A DNA stretch of 14,155 bases, from contig JAFYKO010000154.1 of NCBI GenBank assembly GCA_017537515.1, positions 1 through 14,155 of the forward strand, written 5' to 3'. The DNA comes from Clostridia bacterium. GTDB lineage: Bacteria > Bacillota > Clostridia > Christensenellales > UBA1242. Position 1 is the stretch's first letter; the number at the start of each line of letters is the position of its first letter. The notes beneath the pieces were generated by a model, which was not told where the DNA came from, did no database searches, and saw only the letters and a list, made by a program, of their open reading frames with translations. The position numbers were made by a program, and so were the translations under genes. Positions 7,385 through 12,870 of the stretch are shown here, in pieces.

Positions 7385-8065
7385 TTACAATGACATAAAT
7401 TTTACTACACCTGCAAAAACAGAGTAGCACACAAGTTTTTTATACTCCTCTTGAAGAAGCAGTTCTTCCTCCTCTTTGTTTGAGATATAACCGCATTCGA
7501 TAATGACGCTTGGGATTTGGAATTCGTTTAGCATATAATAATCTCCCACTAAAGGTGATTGTTTTGCGTTTGGTAAAACTTTTAAAAACACGTCTTGGAT
7601 ATTCTCTGCAAGTTTTTGGCCTGGGATGTTATCCTTCTTGTAAAAGACTTGGGCACCTCTTGCGGATTTGAGTGGGAAACTGTTCATATGTATGCTCAGC
7701 ACCATATCTGCTTTTGCTTTTGTTATAATTTCTTTTCGTTTTTTCATATCGTCGATTTTTTTGTTTTCTGAAAAGGCTGGGTATAATCCGTTTAGATTTG
7801 TTCTTGTCATTACGACATTGAAACCGGCTTTTGTGAGTATTTCTTGTAAGCACAAGCTGTATTGCAAGTTTAAATAATTTTCGTCTTTACCACTTACTCC
7901 CACGCTTCCGCCATCGATTCCACCGTGGCCTGGGTCTATGGCTATGGTGTATGGATTGTTTGGCGTGAAAGTGGAGACTGTGCTTAAAGCGAATAAAGCG
8001 GAAGTTGCCAACACCACGACAAGTAAAACTGTTATACTTTTTTTGTTTAAAACTAAAGCTATCAC
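7385..8065 (-). CDS. cwlD: N-acetylmuramoyl-L-alanine amidase, CwlD-like (Amidase_3)
   Basis: 226 residues, close to CwlD (about 237). This zinc hydrolase family cleaves the bond between MurNAc and the stem peptide. Zinc ligands and catalytic Glu are in place: H47 in AIDPGHGGIDGGSVG, E62 in GKDENYLNL, H126 in LSIHMNSF, and E190 in SVIIECGYISN. Residues 11-31 form a hydrophobic signal anchor, so the enzyme acts outside the membrane. The GTG at 8063-8065 is the only possible start after an in-frame TAG, and it lacks a clear Shine-Dalgarno site, so expression may be low. It sits between the two origin elements, divergent from rpmH, in the place where many Bacillota have dnaA. CwlD makes muramic-lactam for spore cortex, but whether this organism sporulates cannot be told from here. 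A general cell-separation amidase is the alternative. Confidence 0.85.
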   Translation of the reverse strand: MIALVLNKKSITVLLVVVLATSALFALSTVSTFTPNNPYTIAIDPGHGGIDGGSVGVSGKDENYLNLQYSLCLQEILTKAGFNVVMTRTNLNGLYPAFSENKKIDDMKKRKEIITKAKADMVLSIHMNSFPLKSARGAQVFYKKDNIPGQKLAENIQDVFLKVLPNAKQSPLVGDYYMLNEFQIPSVIIECGYISNKEEEELLLQEEYKKLVCYSVFAGVVKFMSL

Positions 8066-8169
8066 AGAGTATTTATATTCGGCTTTTTTAAACTAAATAC
8101 CGCTTAAAGCACGTTTGGTATTTTGCTGTTGTTTTTAGGTGTGAATTTTAGGCTTTGAAAAAAGTGTAT

Positions 8170-8380
8170 TGTGGATAACTTTTGGACTTATCCACAGGTT
8201 ATCCACATAGTTATCCACAATTTTTGCGAGATTTGTATATTATAAATAACCACTATTTTCAATAGTGGTTAAAGGGAGTTTTAGCAACAAAAAACGCCAT
8301 TTTTCGGCAAGTTATCCACATTTCCACAGCCCCTACTACTACTACGATTAATAAATTAATATATATTATATAATAAAAAA
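8170..8380 (+). other. Main oriC: DnaA box cluster, GC cluster, DnaA-trios and AT-rich unwinding region
   Basis: Perfect DnaA boxes lie at 8170-8178 (minus sense), 8188-8196, 8199-8207, 8211-8219 and 8312-8320 (plus sense), with the half-box TTTCCACAG at 8321-8329. The last box leads into GCCCC (8329-8333), four TAC repeats plus GATTAATAA (8334-8354), and then an A/T-only tract to 8380. This order is what is known as the basal unwinding system of Bacillus subtilis oriC (box, GC cluster, DnaA-trio, DUE). It lies upstream of rpmH, a usual origin position. Flanking genes point away on both sides. Confidence 0.85.
8247..8271. repeat. Perfect 11-bp inverted repeat inside oriC
   Basis: TAACCACTATT (8247-8257), TTC loop, AATAGTGGTTA (8261-8271). 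No T-run follows on either strand, so it is not an intrinsic terminator. It sits between the box cluster and the unwinding module and could extrude as a cruciform or bind a dimeric protein. Confidence 0.7.
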
Positions 8381-8398
8381 CGCGTGCGTGTGCGTGCG
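8381..8398. other. Alternating purine-pyrimidine tract (potential Z-DNA)
   Basis: Eighteen bases alternate strictly pyrimidine-purine, all CG or TG steps, directly after the AT-rich unwinding tract. Such sequence can adopt the left-handed form under negative supercoiling. Confidence 0.55.
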
Positions 8399-8468
8399 AG
8401 GAAAGGCAAAAAGTAGGCTGGATTTTGAGGCTTTTTTGGGTTTTTCTTGAAAAATCGAAAAATAATTG

Positions 8469-8497
8469 TTGACTTATTGGCAATTTTGGCGTATAAT
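8469..8497 (+). promoter_or_regulatory. SigA-type promoter of rpmH-rnpA
   Basis: TTGACT (8469-8474), a 17-base spacer and perfect TATAAT (8492-8497). It lies 29 bases before the rpmH start and about 115 bases from the unwinding region. Confidence 0.88.
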
Positions 8498-8526
8498 ACT
8501 CAAGTTAAAAACAAATATAGGAGGAC

Positions 8527-8673
8527 TTGAAGCGTGAAAGAACATATCAACCTAAGAAACGTCACAGAAACAAAGTTCATGGTTTCCGTGAAAGAATGAG
8601 AACGCAAGGTGGACGCAATGTGATTAAACGTCGTAGAAACAGAGGTAGAAAAAGACTTACTGTTAACGCTTAA
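8527..8673 (+). CDS. rpmH: 50S ribosomal protein L34
   Basis: 48 residues of the small, strongly basic large-subunit protein L34. The core TYQPKKRHRNKVHGFRERM and the Arg/Lys-rich end RGRKRLTVNA are unmistakable. TTG at 8527-8529 must be the start: an in-frame TAG lies 9 bases upstream, and no ATG or GTG is available before the conserved region. AGGAGG ends only 2 bases before the TTG, an unusually tight spacing. The N-terminus reads MKRERTYQ where most homologues have MKRTYQ, so two residues (Glu, Arg) are inserted. It is followed by rnpA after 56 bases, and the two share the promoter at 8469. Confidence 0.95.
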   Translation: MKRERTYQPKKRHRNKVHGFRERMRTQGGRNVIKRRRNRGRKRLTVNA

Positions 8674-8729
8674 TTGTTTTTTTGGCGGACGGCATTTAAA
8701 GATTTTTGATTGGGGAGGGGCTGTGTAAT

Positions 8730-9071
8730 ATGAAAATCAAACCGCATCGGTTGAGGAAGAATCGGCATTTTCAGTACATTTATCGCAAAGGAGCGACTGT
8801 TCACTCTAGGTTTATTACGCTTGTCTATGCGAAGACAAAAATTCAGCCGTTTAAGGTTGGGTTTTCTGTCAGTAAAAAAGTCGGCAAAAGTGTTGTCCGC
8901 AGTAAAGTTAAGCGGTATTTAAAATCTAGTTTTGTGCTCTTGGGAGATTCCTTGCCAAAAGGCTTCAATTTTATTTTTGTTGCAAAGCCTGGCATTGAAG
9001 ACCTCTCGTTTACTCAAGCAAAAAATGAAATGGCGTCGCTCATAAGCAGACTTCTAAAAAAGCAAGCCTAG
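8730..9071 (+). CDS. rnpA: Ribonuclease P protein component
   Basis: 113 residues. It is the protein cofactor of RNase P, which removes 5' leaders of tRNA precursors. Family features are the early basic stretch RLRKNRHFQYIYRKG, the core KVGFSVSKKVGKSVVRSKVKRYLK (given as two joined motifs: GFSVSKKVGKSVV, then RSKVKRYLK) where many homologues have RNRIKR, and the hydrophobic FNFIFVAKPG strand. ATG 8730 is preferred over the TTG at 8706 because GGGGAGGGG lies at 8712-8720 and the protein then starts in register with homologues. It follows rpmH in the conserved origin cluster. Its stop lies inside a terminator hairpin, so yidD and yidC are separated transcriptionally. Confidence 0.92.
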   Translation: MKIKPHRLRKNRHFQYIYRKGATVHSRFITLVYAKTKIQPFKVGFSVSKKVGKSVVRSKVKRYLKSSFVLLGDSLPKGFNFIFVAKPGIEDLSFTQAKNEMASLISRLLKKQA

Positions 9072-9084
9072 TGCTTGTTTTTTT
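9063..9084 (+). terminator. Intrinsic terminator of rpmH-rnpA
   Basis: CAAGC (9063-9067), loop CTAGT, GCTTG (9073-9077), then seven T, preceded by an A-run that extends the stem. The rnpA stop TAG is in the loop. Confidence 0.75.
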
Positions 9085-9110
9085 ATTTTGTCTTTTTATT
9101 TTTTTTATAG

Positions 9111-9510
9111 ACAAAAATTCTTTTGCTTCGGGTGCCTGAGGCACCTTGCATAGGACGGTCGGGCGGGTGACCCGCCTTGCATAGGACGGTCGTTTAGCTG
9201 AAATACTTGTAAGTCTGATTTCGTACGAAAGCAAGTTACAATGACTGGCGGTTCTAACCGGATGCCTGAGGCTCCTTAAATAGGATGGTCGTTCAGTTTT
9301 AGTAAGTATAAATCTGCATTACGTACAAATGCAAACTACAATGTTTAACAGTTCTTACCGGGCGGGTGACCCGCCTTGCCATTGAGCTGTCGCACTAAAA
9401 AACTAAAAGCAGTTAGAATCGGGAGTCATTGGCAAGCCTTCAGCTTGCGGGTGTATTACACCTAGCCGGCAATGCAAGTTGCCCAATGAGAGTGGTTCTC
9501 ACCACCTTCG
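9111..9510 (+). repeat. R1: mosaic hairpin repeat element (left arm of inverted pair around yidD)
   Basis: About 400 bp of non-coding mosaic. In order: an AT-rich end (ACAAAAATTCTTTTGCTTCG); hairpin GGTGCC-TGA-GGCACC (9131-9145); spacer TTGCATAGGACGGTCG; hairpin GGCGGG-TGA-CCCGCC (9162-9176); the same spacer again; a 70-bp core D (9191-9260); a degenerate hairpin with a diverged spacer; a related 70-bp core C (9290-9359); another GGCGGG-TGA-CCCGCC (9361-9375); module E (9376-9420); hairpin GCAAGC/GCTTGC (9432-9448); and module F with a GTGTATTACACC palindrome. Most of it recurs in reverse at R2 and partly at R3. Open frames here are accidental, as they differ between copies. The family is unknown to me. 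Confidence 0.8.
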
Positions 9511-9516
9511 TGAAAA

Positions 9517-9755
9517 TGTGGATAACTTTGTTGCACAAAAGCTAAAGTTTGTGTTTTTGTGCAAAGGGTTTTTGTGGATAAGTAGACAACTTTTCCACAA
9601 GGCCGCAAGCCTTAATTTGTGTTTTTGGTAAATGATACTGTATTTTTGGCTTTTGTGGTTTAAGTCTTAGGGTTTATTTAAAAAAACTTTTGTATTTTGG
9701 TTGATTTTTCATTTTTCTCGTGTTAAACTTGGGTTTAAAGTCGAAGTTGTCCACA
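9517..9755. other. Third DnaA box cluster
   Basis: Perfect boxes at 9517-9525 and 9573-9581 (both minus sense), with TTTTCCACA at 9591-9599 and TTGTCCACA at 9747-9755 as one-mismatch boxes. A 10-bp inverted repeat (TTGCACAAAA 9531-9540 with TTTTGTGCAA 9555-9564) and a small AAGGC/GCCTT hairpin lie among them. There is no trio or GC cluster here, so it may be a DnaA-binding or titration site. The rest of the stretch 9600-9798 shows only the yidD promoter candidate. Confidence 0.6.
9701..9729 (+). promoter_or_regulatory. Candidate promoter of yidD
   Basis: TTGATT (9701-9706), 17-base spacer and TAAACT (9724-9729) with an extended TG at 9721-9722. The one-mismatch DnaA box at 9747 lies close to the expected transcription start, so DnaA could affect it. 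Hexamers match only 4 of 6 each. Confidence 0.45.
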
Positions 9756-9798
9756 ATGTTTCGTGAAATAAAATCAGGGTTTAAGGGTTTTTGTAGTT

Positions 9799-10098
9799 AT
9801 GGTTTTCCACATTAAGAGGTTTACGGAGCAGGTGTTTAATCTTGTTTGTTTGCCTTTTGATTATCTTTGCATTGGTGCGGTTTGGTGTTACAAGATTTTT
9901 ATTTCACCTTTCAAGCCGAAGACTTGTCGGTTTTTGCCGACGTGTTCAACTTATATGATTGAGGCTATAAAGCGTTTTCATTTCTACAAAGGCTGTTTCA
10001 TAGGGTTTAAGCGTCTTTTACGTTGTACGCCCAAGGCTTTAGGTGGCTACGACCCGGTGCCTCTAAATCTTCGTGGCCCCGAAAAATTCCTTTTCTGA
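9799..10098 (+). CDS. yidD: Membrane protein insertion efficiency factor YidD
   Basis: 99 residues. YidD is a small inner-face membrane-associated protein that helps YidC insert membrane proteins. The signature CRFLPTCSTYMIEAI (C43 and C49) is present. It follows the amphipathic, aromatic segment YKIFISPFKPKT and precedes FKRLLRCTPKALGGYDPVP, which matches the family end 'RCnPfhpGGyDPVP'. An N-terminal extension of about 20 residues is longer than usual; ATG 9799 has only a weak AAGGG about 11 bases upstream, so a later start is possible. It is enclosed between inverted copies R1 and R2 and so separated from rnpA by 727 bases and from yidC by 473, although these genes are normally adjacent. 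Confidence 0.9.
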   Translation: MVFHIKRFTEQVFNLVCLPFDYLCIGAVWCYKIFISPFKPKTCRFLPTCSTYMIEAIKRFHFYKGCFIGFKRLLRCTPKALGGYDPVPLNLRGPEKFLF

Positions 10099-10117
10099 GT
10101 TTATTGATATTTTTTTT

Positions 10118-10475
10118 GCAAAAATCTTGTGCGTTCAGAGTATTGTACCCGCAGACGAAGTCTGCTAATACCATCCGGGGGTGGCAAGAGCCACTCTCAT
10201 TGGGCAACTTGTGTTGCCGGCTAGGTGTAATACACCCGCAAGCTGAAAGCTTGCCAATGACTCCCGTTTCTAACTGCTTTTAGTTTTTTAGTGCGACAGC
10301 TCAATGGCAGGCGGGCCATCCCGCCCGACCGTCCTATGTAAGGTGCCTCAGGTAGAACCGTCAGTCATTGTAACTTGCTTTCGTACGAAATCAGACTTAC
10401 AAGTATTTTAGCCGAACGACCGTCCTATGCAAGGTGCCTCAGGCACCCGAAGCAAAAAAATTTTGGTTGATAAAA
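10118..10475 (-). repeat. R2: mosaic hairpin repeat element (right arm of inverted pair around yidD)
   Basis: The reverse complement of the R1 plan. The left end TGCAAAAATCTTGTGC (10118-10133) is identical to a segment of R3 at 11759. Then come hairpin GCAGAC-GAA-GTCTGC (10151-10165), module F, hairpin GCAAGCT-GAA-AGCTTGC (10238-10254), module E reversed (about 10267-10309), hairpin GGCGGG/CCCGCC (10310-10325), core D reversed (10351-10418), and the spacer plus GGTGCC/GGCACC hairpin into a poly-A-rich end. Core C, present in R1, is missing, so R1 and R2 differ by module gain or loss. Nothing else occupies the 10099-10571 gap except the yidC promoter. Confidence 0.8.
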
Positions 10476-10512
10476 GTATAAAAAAATAAAAAACACAAAA
10501 TCACGAAAACGC

Positions 10513-10541
10513 TTGCTTTTTTTGTTTGAATGGTTTATTAT
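10513..10541 (+). promoter_or_regulatory. SigA-type promoter of yidC
   Basis: TTGCTT (10513-10518), 17-base spacer, TATTAT (10536-10541), 30 bases before the start codon. It lies just outside R2, so yidC has its own promoter independent of the rnpA transcript. Confidence 0.65.
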
Positions 10542-10571
10542 AGTCTTTACACACTTTAAAAAGGGGGATTT

Positions 10572-11645
10572 ATGACAAATCTTTTAGTTTCGGCACCAAC
10601 GGGGCTTTGGGCAACAATCATAAACGCGTTTGTTGACTTTGTTTTCAACTACGCTTGGGCGATTATTTTGATTACAATCATAATCAAACTCGTGCTTTCG
10701 CCACTAGACTTTATGAACAAAAAAGTCTCACGAGACAACGCCAAAATGCAGGCAACGCTCGGTCCTCAAATGGCCAAACTCCAAAAACAATACGGCCACG
10801 ACAGAAACCTTTTAAACCAAAAAACAACCGAACTTTACAAAGCAAATGGCTTTAATCTCGGTGGCTCGTGCCTTGTTATGCTCGTATATTTGGTCGTAAC
10901 AATGGTCGTGTTTATTTCGCTTTTCACAAGCCTCAACGCTATGGCACCTTACCGCACCGAAGCCGAGTATTTAAACTACCGCACCGCTTACACCACTGCT
11001 TACAACGCTGAATCCGGCGATGAAACTGCCAAGGTCGAGGCTGGTCGTCAAGCAGTTTTGAAAGCTTACGACGAAAGAAGTTCTTCGTTCTTATGGATTA
11101 AAAACGTTTGGGTTTCAGACACGCCGTTCGGTAATGGTGTGTTCACTTTCGACGAGTATTTGAAAATAGTTGGCAACAAGGTTAAAACCAGTGCAGATGA
11201 CCAAAACATAAAAATCAACAAGCTTGACAAAGCTGACAAAGAGGTGTTTTTGACCGAGTTTAAGGCTGACTACAACGAAACGATGGGCGTTTTGCTTGAA
11301 GAACGCAACGGACCTAATGGTTATTTTATCATTACGATTTTGGCTGTTGGTACTGCTATTTTGAGCCAATGGCTTATGCAACGTAAAATGGTGCAAAAAA
11401 CACATTCTTCGAACCCTGCGGACCAGACAACTGTCAAGACCAACAAGTTTATGATGGTGTTTTTGCCTATCGTGATGGGCTTAATCACGTTATTCTACAA
11501 CGCTGTGTTTGGGCTTTACATTATTGCCGGGCAACTAGTAACGCTTTTGACATTCCCTATCATTGACAAGCTTTTGGATAAGCACTATGCCAAGAAAGAC
11601 AAAGAGCGAGACGAAAAAATTAAGATGGATTATAGCAGAAAGTAA
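10572..11645 (+). CDS. yidC: Membrane protein insertase YidC/Oxa1
   Basis: 357 residues. YidC inserts and folds membrane proteins, with or without SecYEG. The first helix of the insertase core is AWAIILITIIIKLVLSPL (about 28-45), followed by the charged cytoplasmic hairpin (50-93), NGFNLGGSCLVMLVYLVV (about 92-109), a helix near 252-270 (ITILAVGTAILSQWLM), and two more around 293-330. The groove position that is usually Arg is Lys39. A polar stretch of about 125 residues lies between the second and third core helices; it includes FLWIKNVWVSD, a recognisable family piece, but is longer than in Bacillus SpoIIIJ. No lipoprotein-type signal peptide is seen. The start is supported by AAGGGGG 4 bases upstream. 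jag, often next, is replaced by R3. Confidence 0.92.
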   Translation: MTNLLVSAPTGLWATIINAFVDFVFNYAWAIILITIIIKLVLSPLDFMNKKVSRDNAKMQATLGPQMAKLQKQYGHDRNLLNQKTTELYKANGFNLGGSCLVMLVYLVVTMVVFISLFTSLNAMAPYRTEAEYLNYRTAYTTAYNAESGDETAKVEAGRQAVLKAYDERSSSFLWIKNVWVSDTPFGNGVFTFDEYLKIVGNKVKTSADDQNIKINKLDKADKEVFLTEFKADYNETMGVLLEERNGPNGYFIITILAVGTAILSQWLMQRKMVQKTHSSNPADQTTVKTNKFMMVFLPIVMGLITLFYNAVFGLYIIAGQLVTLLTFPIIDKLLDKHYAKKDKERDEKIKMDYSRK

Positions 11646-11668
11646 AAAATGCCGTTCGGCGTTTTTTT
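11646..11668 (+). terminator. Intrinsic terminator of yidC
   Basis: A-run, GCC-GTTC-GGC hairpin (11651-11660) and seven T (11662-11668), immediately after the stop codon. The A/T runs can extend the stem. Confidence 0.8.
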
Positions 11669-11670
11669 GT

Positions 11671-11751
11671 TTAATTAATGAAAATTTTTCCGCTTTGCGG
11701 AAAGAAATTTTCAAAAAAAATTGCCCTTGCGGGCAAATATTTTTATAAATT
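11671..11751 (+). repeat. R3 left terminal inverted repeat
   Basis: Contains CGCTTTGCGGAAAGAA and TTGCCCTTGCGGGCAAATA, both exactly present in reverse in the right copy. Small gaps occur in the A/T runs. Confidence 0.75.
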
Positions 11752-12341
11752 ATTTATTTGCAAAAATCTTGTGCTTTCGCACTTCAATTTTTGGGGAAAT
11801 TATTAGCCCCGTTGGGGCTATATTCCGCCTATCGGCGGGCAACGAACGTTCGTTGCATCCCCGGGCGGGTGACCCGCCTTGCATAGGACGGTCGTTCAGT
11901 TTTAGTAAGTATAAATATGCATTACGTACGAATGCGAACTACAATGATTAGCAATTCTTACCAGGCGGGATGGTTAGAAGCGCTCTCATTAAGCAACTTT
12001 CGTTGCCAATTAGCTGTAATACACCCGCAGACGAAGTCTGCCACTGCCTTCCGGGGGTGGCAAGAGTCACTCTCATTGGGCAACTTGAGTTGCCTTATGG
12101 TGTACTACCCCCGCAACCACTTGTGGTTGCCAATGGCAAGGCGGGACGGTTAGAACCGTCAGTCATTGTAACTTGCTTTCGTACGAAATCAGACTTACAA
12201 GTATTTTAGCCGAACGACCGTCCTATGCAAGGTGCCTCAGGCACCCGGGGTGTGGGCGAGTAGCCCACGAAACCGCCCCAACGGGGCGAAATAGTTTTGC
12301 AAAAATTAATTTTGCGAAGCAAAAGAATTTTTGTTGATTAA

Positions 12342-12422
12342 AAAAATAAAAAATATTTGCCCGCAAGGGCAATTTTTTTTTGGAAATTCTTTCCGCAAAG
12401 CGAAAAAATTTTTATTAATAAA
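12342..12422 (-). repeat. R3 right terminal inverted repeat
   Basis: Reverse complement of the left end with a few substitutions and A/T-run length changes. It contains TTGCCCGCAAGGGCAA and TTCTTTCCGCAAAGCG. Confidence 0.75.
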
Positions 12423-12439
12423 TAGAAATGAAAATAAAA

Positions 12440-12474
12440 AATAAAAATAAAAAACTTAGAGCAAAAGCTCTAAG
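12440..12474 (-). terminator. Intrinsic terminator of the XRE regulator gene
   Basis: A perfect 8-bp stem, CTTAGAGC (12455-12462) and GCTCTAAG (12467-12474), has a four-base loop and is followed on the minus strand by a T-rich tract. The stem includes the stop codon and the last Leu codons. Confidence 0.85.
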
Positions 12475-12755
12475 AGTGCGTCTTTTTTACAAGAGGGCAG
12501 ACGCTTGATAAGTTTAATAATTTCTTGGTCCTTTTTGTACTCATCCATATCATAGTAAAAAAACTCCGCCATCGTCGAATCACACGCCTCAACAATATCA
12601 CTAATAACCGAAATCGCCGGCTCAAAATTCTTGCGGTACTCCAACCGATTAATGTACGACGCATTCTTCCCAATCCTAAGACTCAACTCCCGTGCAGAAA
12701 GCCCCTTCTTCGTCCTAAGCTTGCTAATCCGCTCAATAATCTCGTTCAATTCCAT
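12456..12755 (-). CDS. XRE-family transcriptional regulator
   Basis: 99 residues. A Cro/C1-type helix-turn-helix occupies about residues 9-61: RISKLRTKKGLSARELSLRIG, then the recognition helix NASYINRLEYRK and the trailing helices to DIVEACD (motifs given separately). The C-terminal 38 residues are acidic then hydrophobic (FFYYDMDEYKKDQEIIKL) and probably mediate dimerisation. ATG 12755 is supported by AAGG and GGGAG upstream. It is divergent from the surface-protein gene, with 189 bases between them holding that gene's promoter. A pair of GTCTATAAAT repeats there may be its operator. Such solitary short XRE proteins often control a neighbouring gene, but the target here is inferred only from position. 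Confidence 0.85.
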   Translation of the reverse strand: MELNEIIERISKLRTKKGLSARELSLRIGKNASYINRLEYRKNFEPAISVISDIVEACDSTMAEFFYYDMDEYKKDQEIIKLIKRLPSCKKDALLELLL

Positions 12756-12870
12756 ACGCCTTTTCTCCCTTATTTTATCGTTATCCCAATTTTAGCAAAC
12801 TTTTAACCATCCATAATAGGATACTAAACCCCAAAATGCACAAAAATTTTATAAAGATGCATACAAAAAA

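Larger units (their letters stand above)
11671..12422. mobile_element. R3: 750-bp palindromic, MITE-like element with terminal inverted repeats
   Basis: The ends (11671-11751 and 12342-12422) are imperfect inverted repeats of about 80 bp. Inside, both arms carry matching hairpins: GTGC/GCAC on the left against TTTTGC/GCAAAA on the right, AGCCCC-GTT-GGGGCT (11805-11819) against CGCCCC-AAC-GGGGCG (12274-12288), and then GGCGGG-TGA-CCCGCC against GGTGCC/GGCACC. Core C (11893-11962) in forward and core D (12148-12216) in reverse sense follow. The centre has modules F and hairpins GCAGAC/GTCTGC (12027-12041) and GCAACCAC/GTGGTTGC (12113-12130). No transposase is encoded. It sits exactly between the yidC terminator and the XRE-gene terminator. 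A non-autonomous mobile element is the simplest reading; target duplications were not resolved in the A/T-rich flanks. Confidence 0.7.

Noticed and set aside
8259..8483. 74-residue minus-strand frame in oriC
   Set aside because: It covers DnaA boxes, trio repeats and AT-rich DNA; the composition is not protein-like and no ribosome binding site is seen.
8706..8732. TTG 8706 as rnpA start
   Set aside because: It precedes the strong GGGGAGGGG site and adds eight residues not typical of the family. ATG 8730 is correctly spaced.
9040..9234. Minus-strand open frame through R1
   Set aside because: It runs through hairpin repeats and rnpA in antisense. The frame is not kept in the other repeat copies and there is no ribosome binding site.
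9240..9265. Integron attC site (GGTTCTAACC-type palindromes)
   Set aside because: The palindrome is suggestive, but the RYYYAAC/GTTRRRY pair with a typical folded site between them is not satisfied, and no integrase or cassette genes are present.
9111..9510. CRISPR array
   Set aside because: Repeated spacers and hairpins are not at regular intervals, the 'spacers' are themselves repeated, and no cas gene is present.
10007..10283. Open frames on both strands over the yidD end and R2
   Set aside because: They overlap yidD and repeat modules. Other module copies have stops and shifts, so they are not coding.
11721..12209. Overlapping plus-strand frames inside R3
   Set aside because: They arise from GC-rich hairpin DNA, differ between repeat copies, and have no protein-like composition or start signals.
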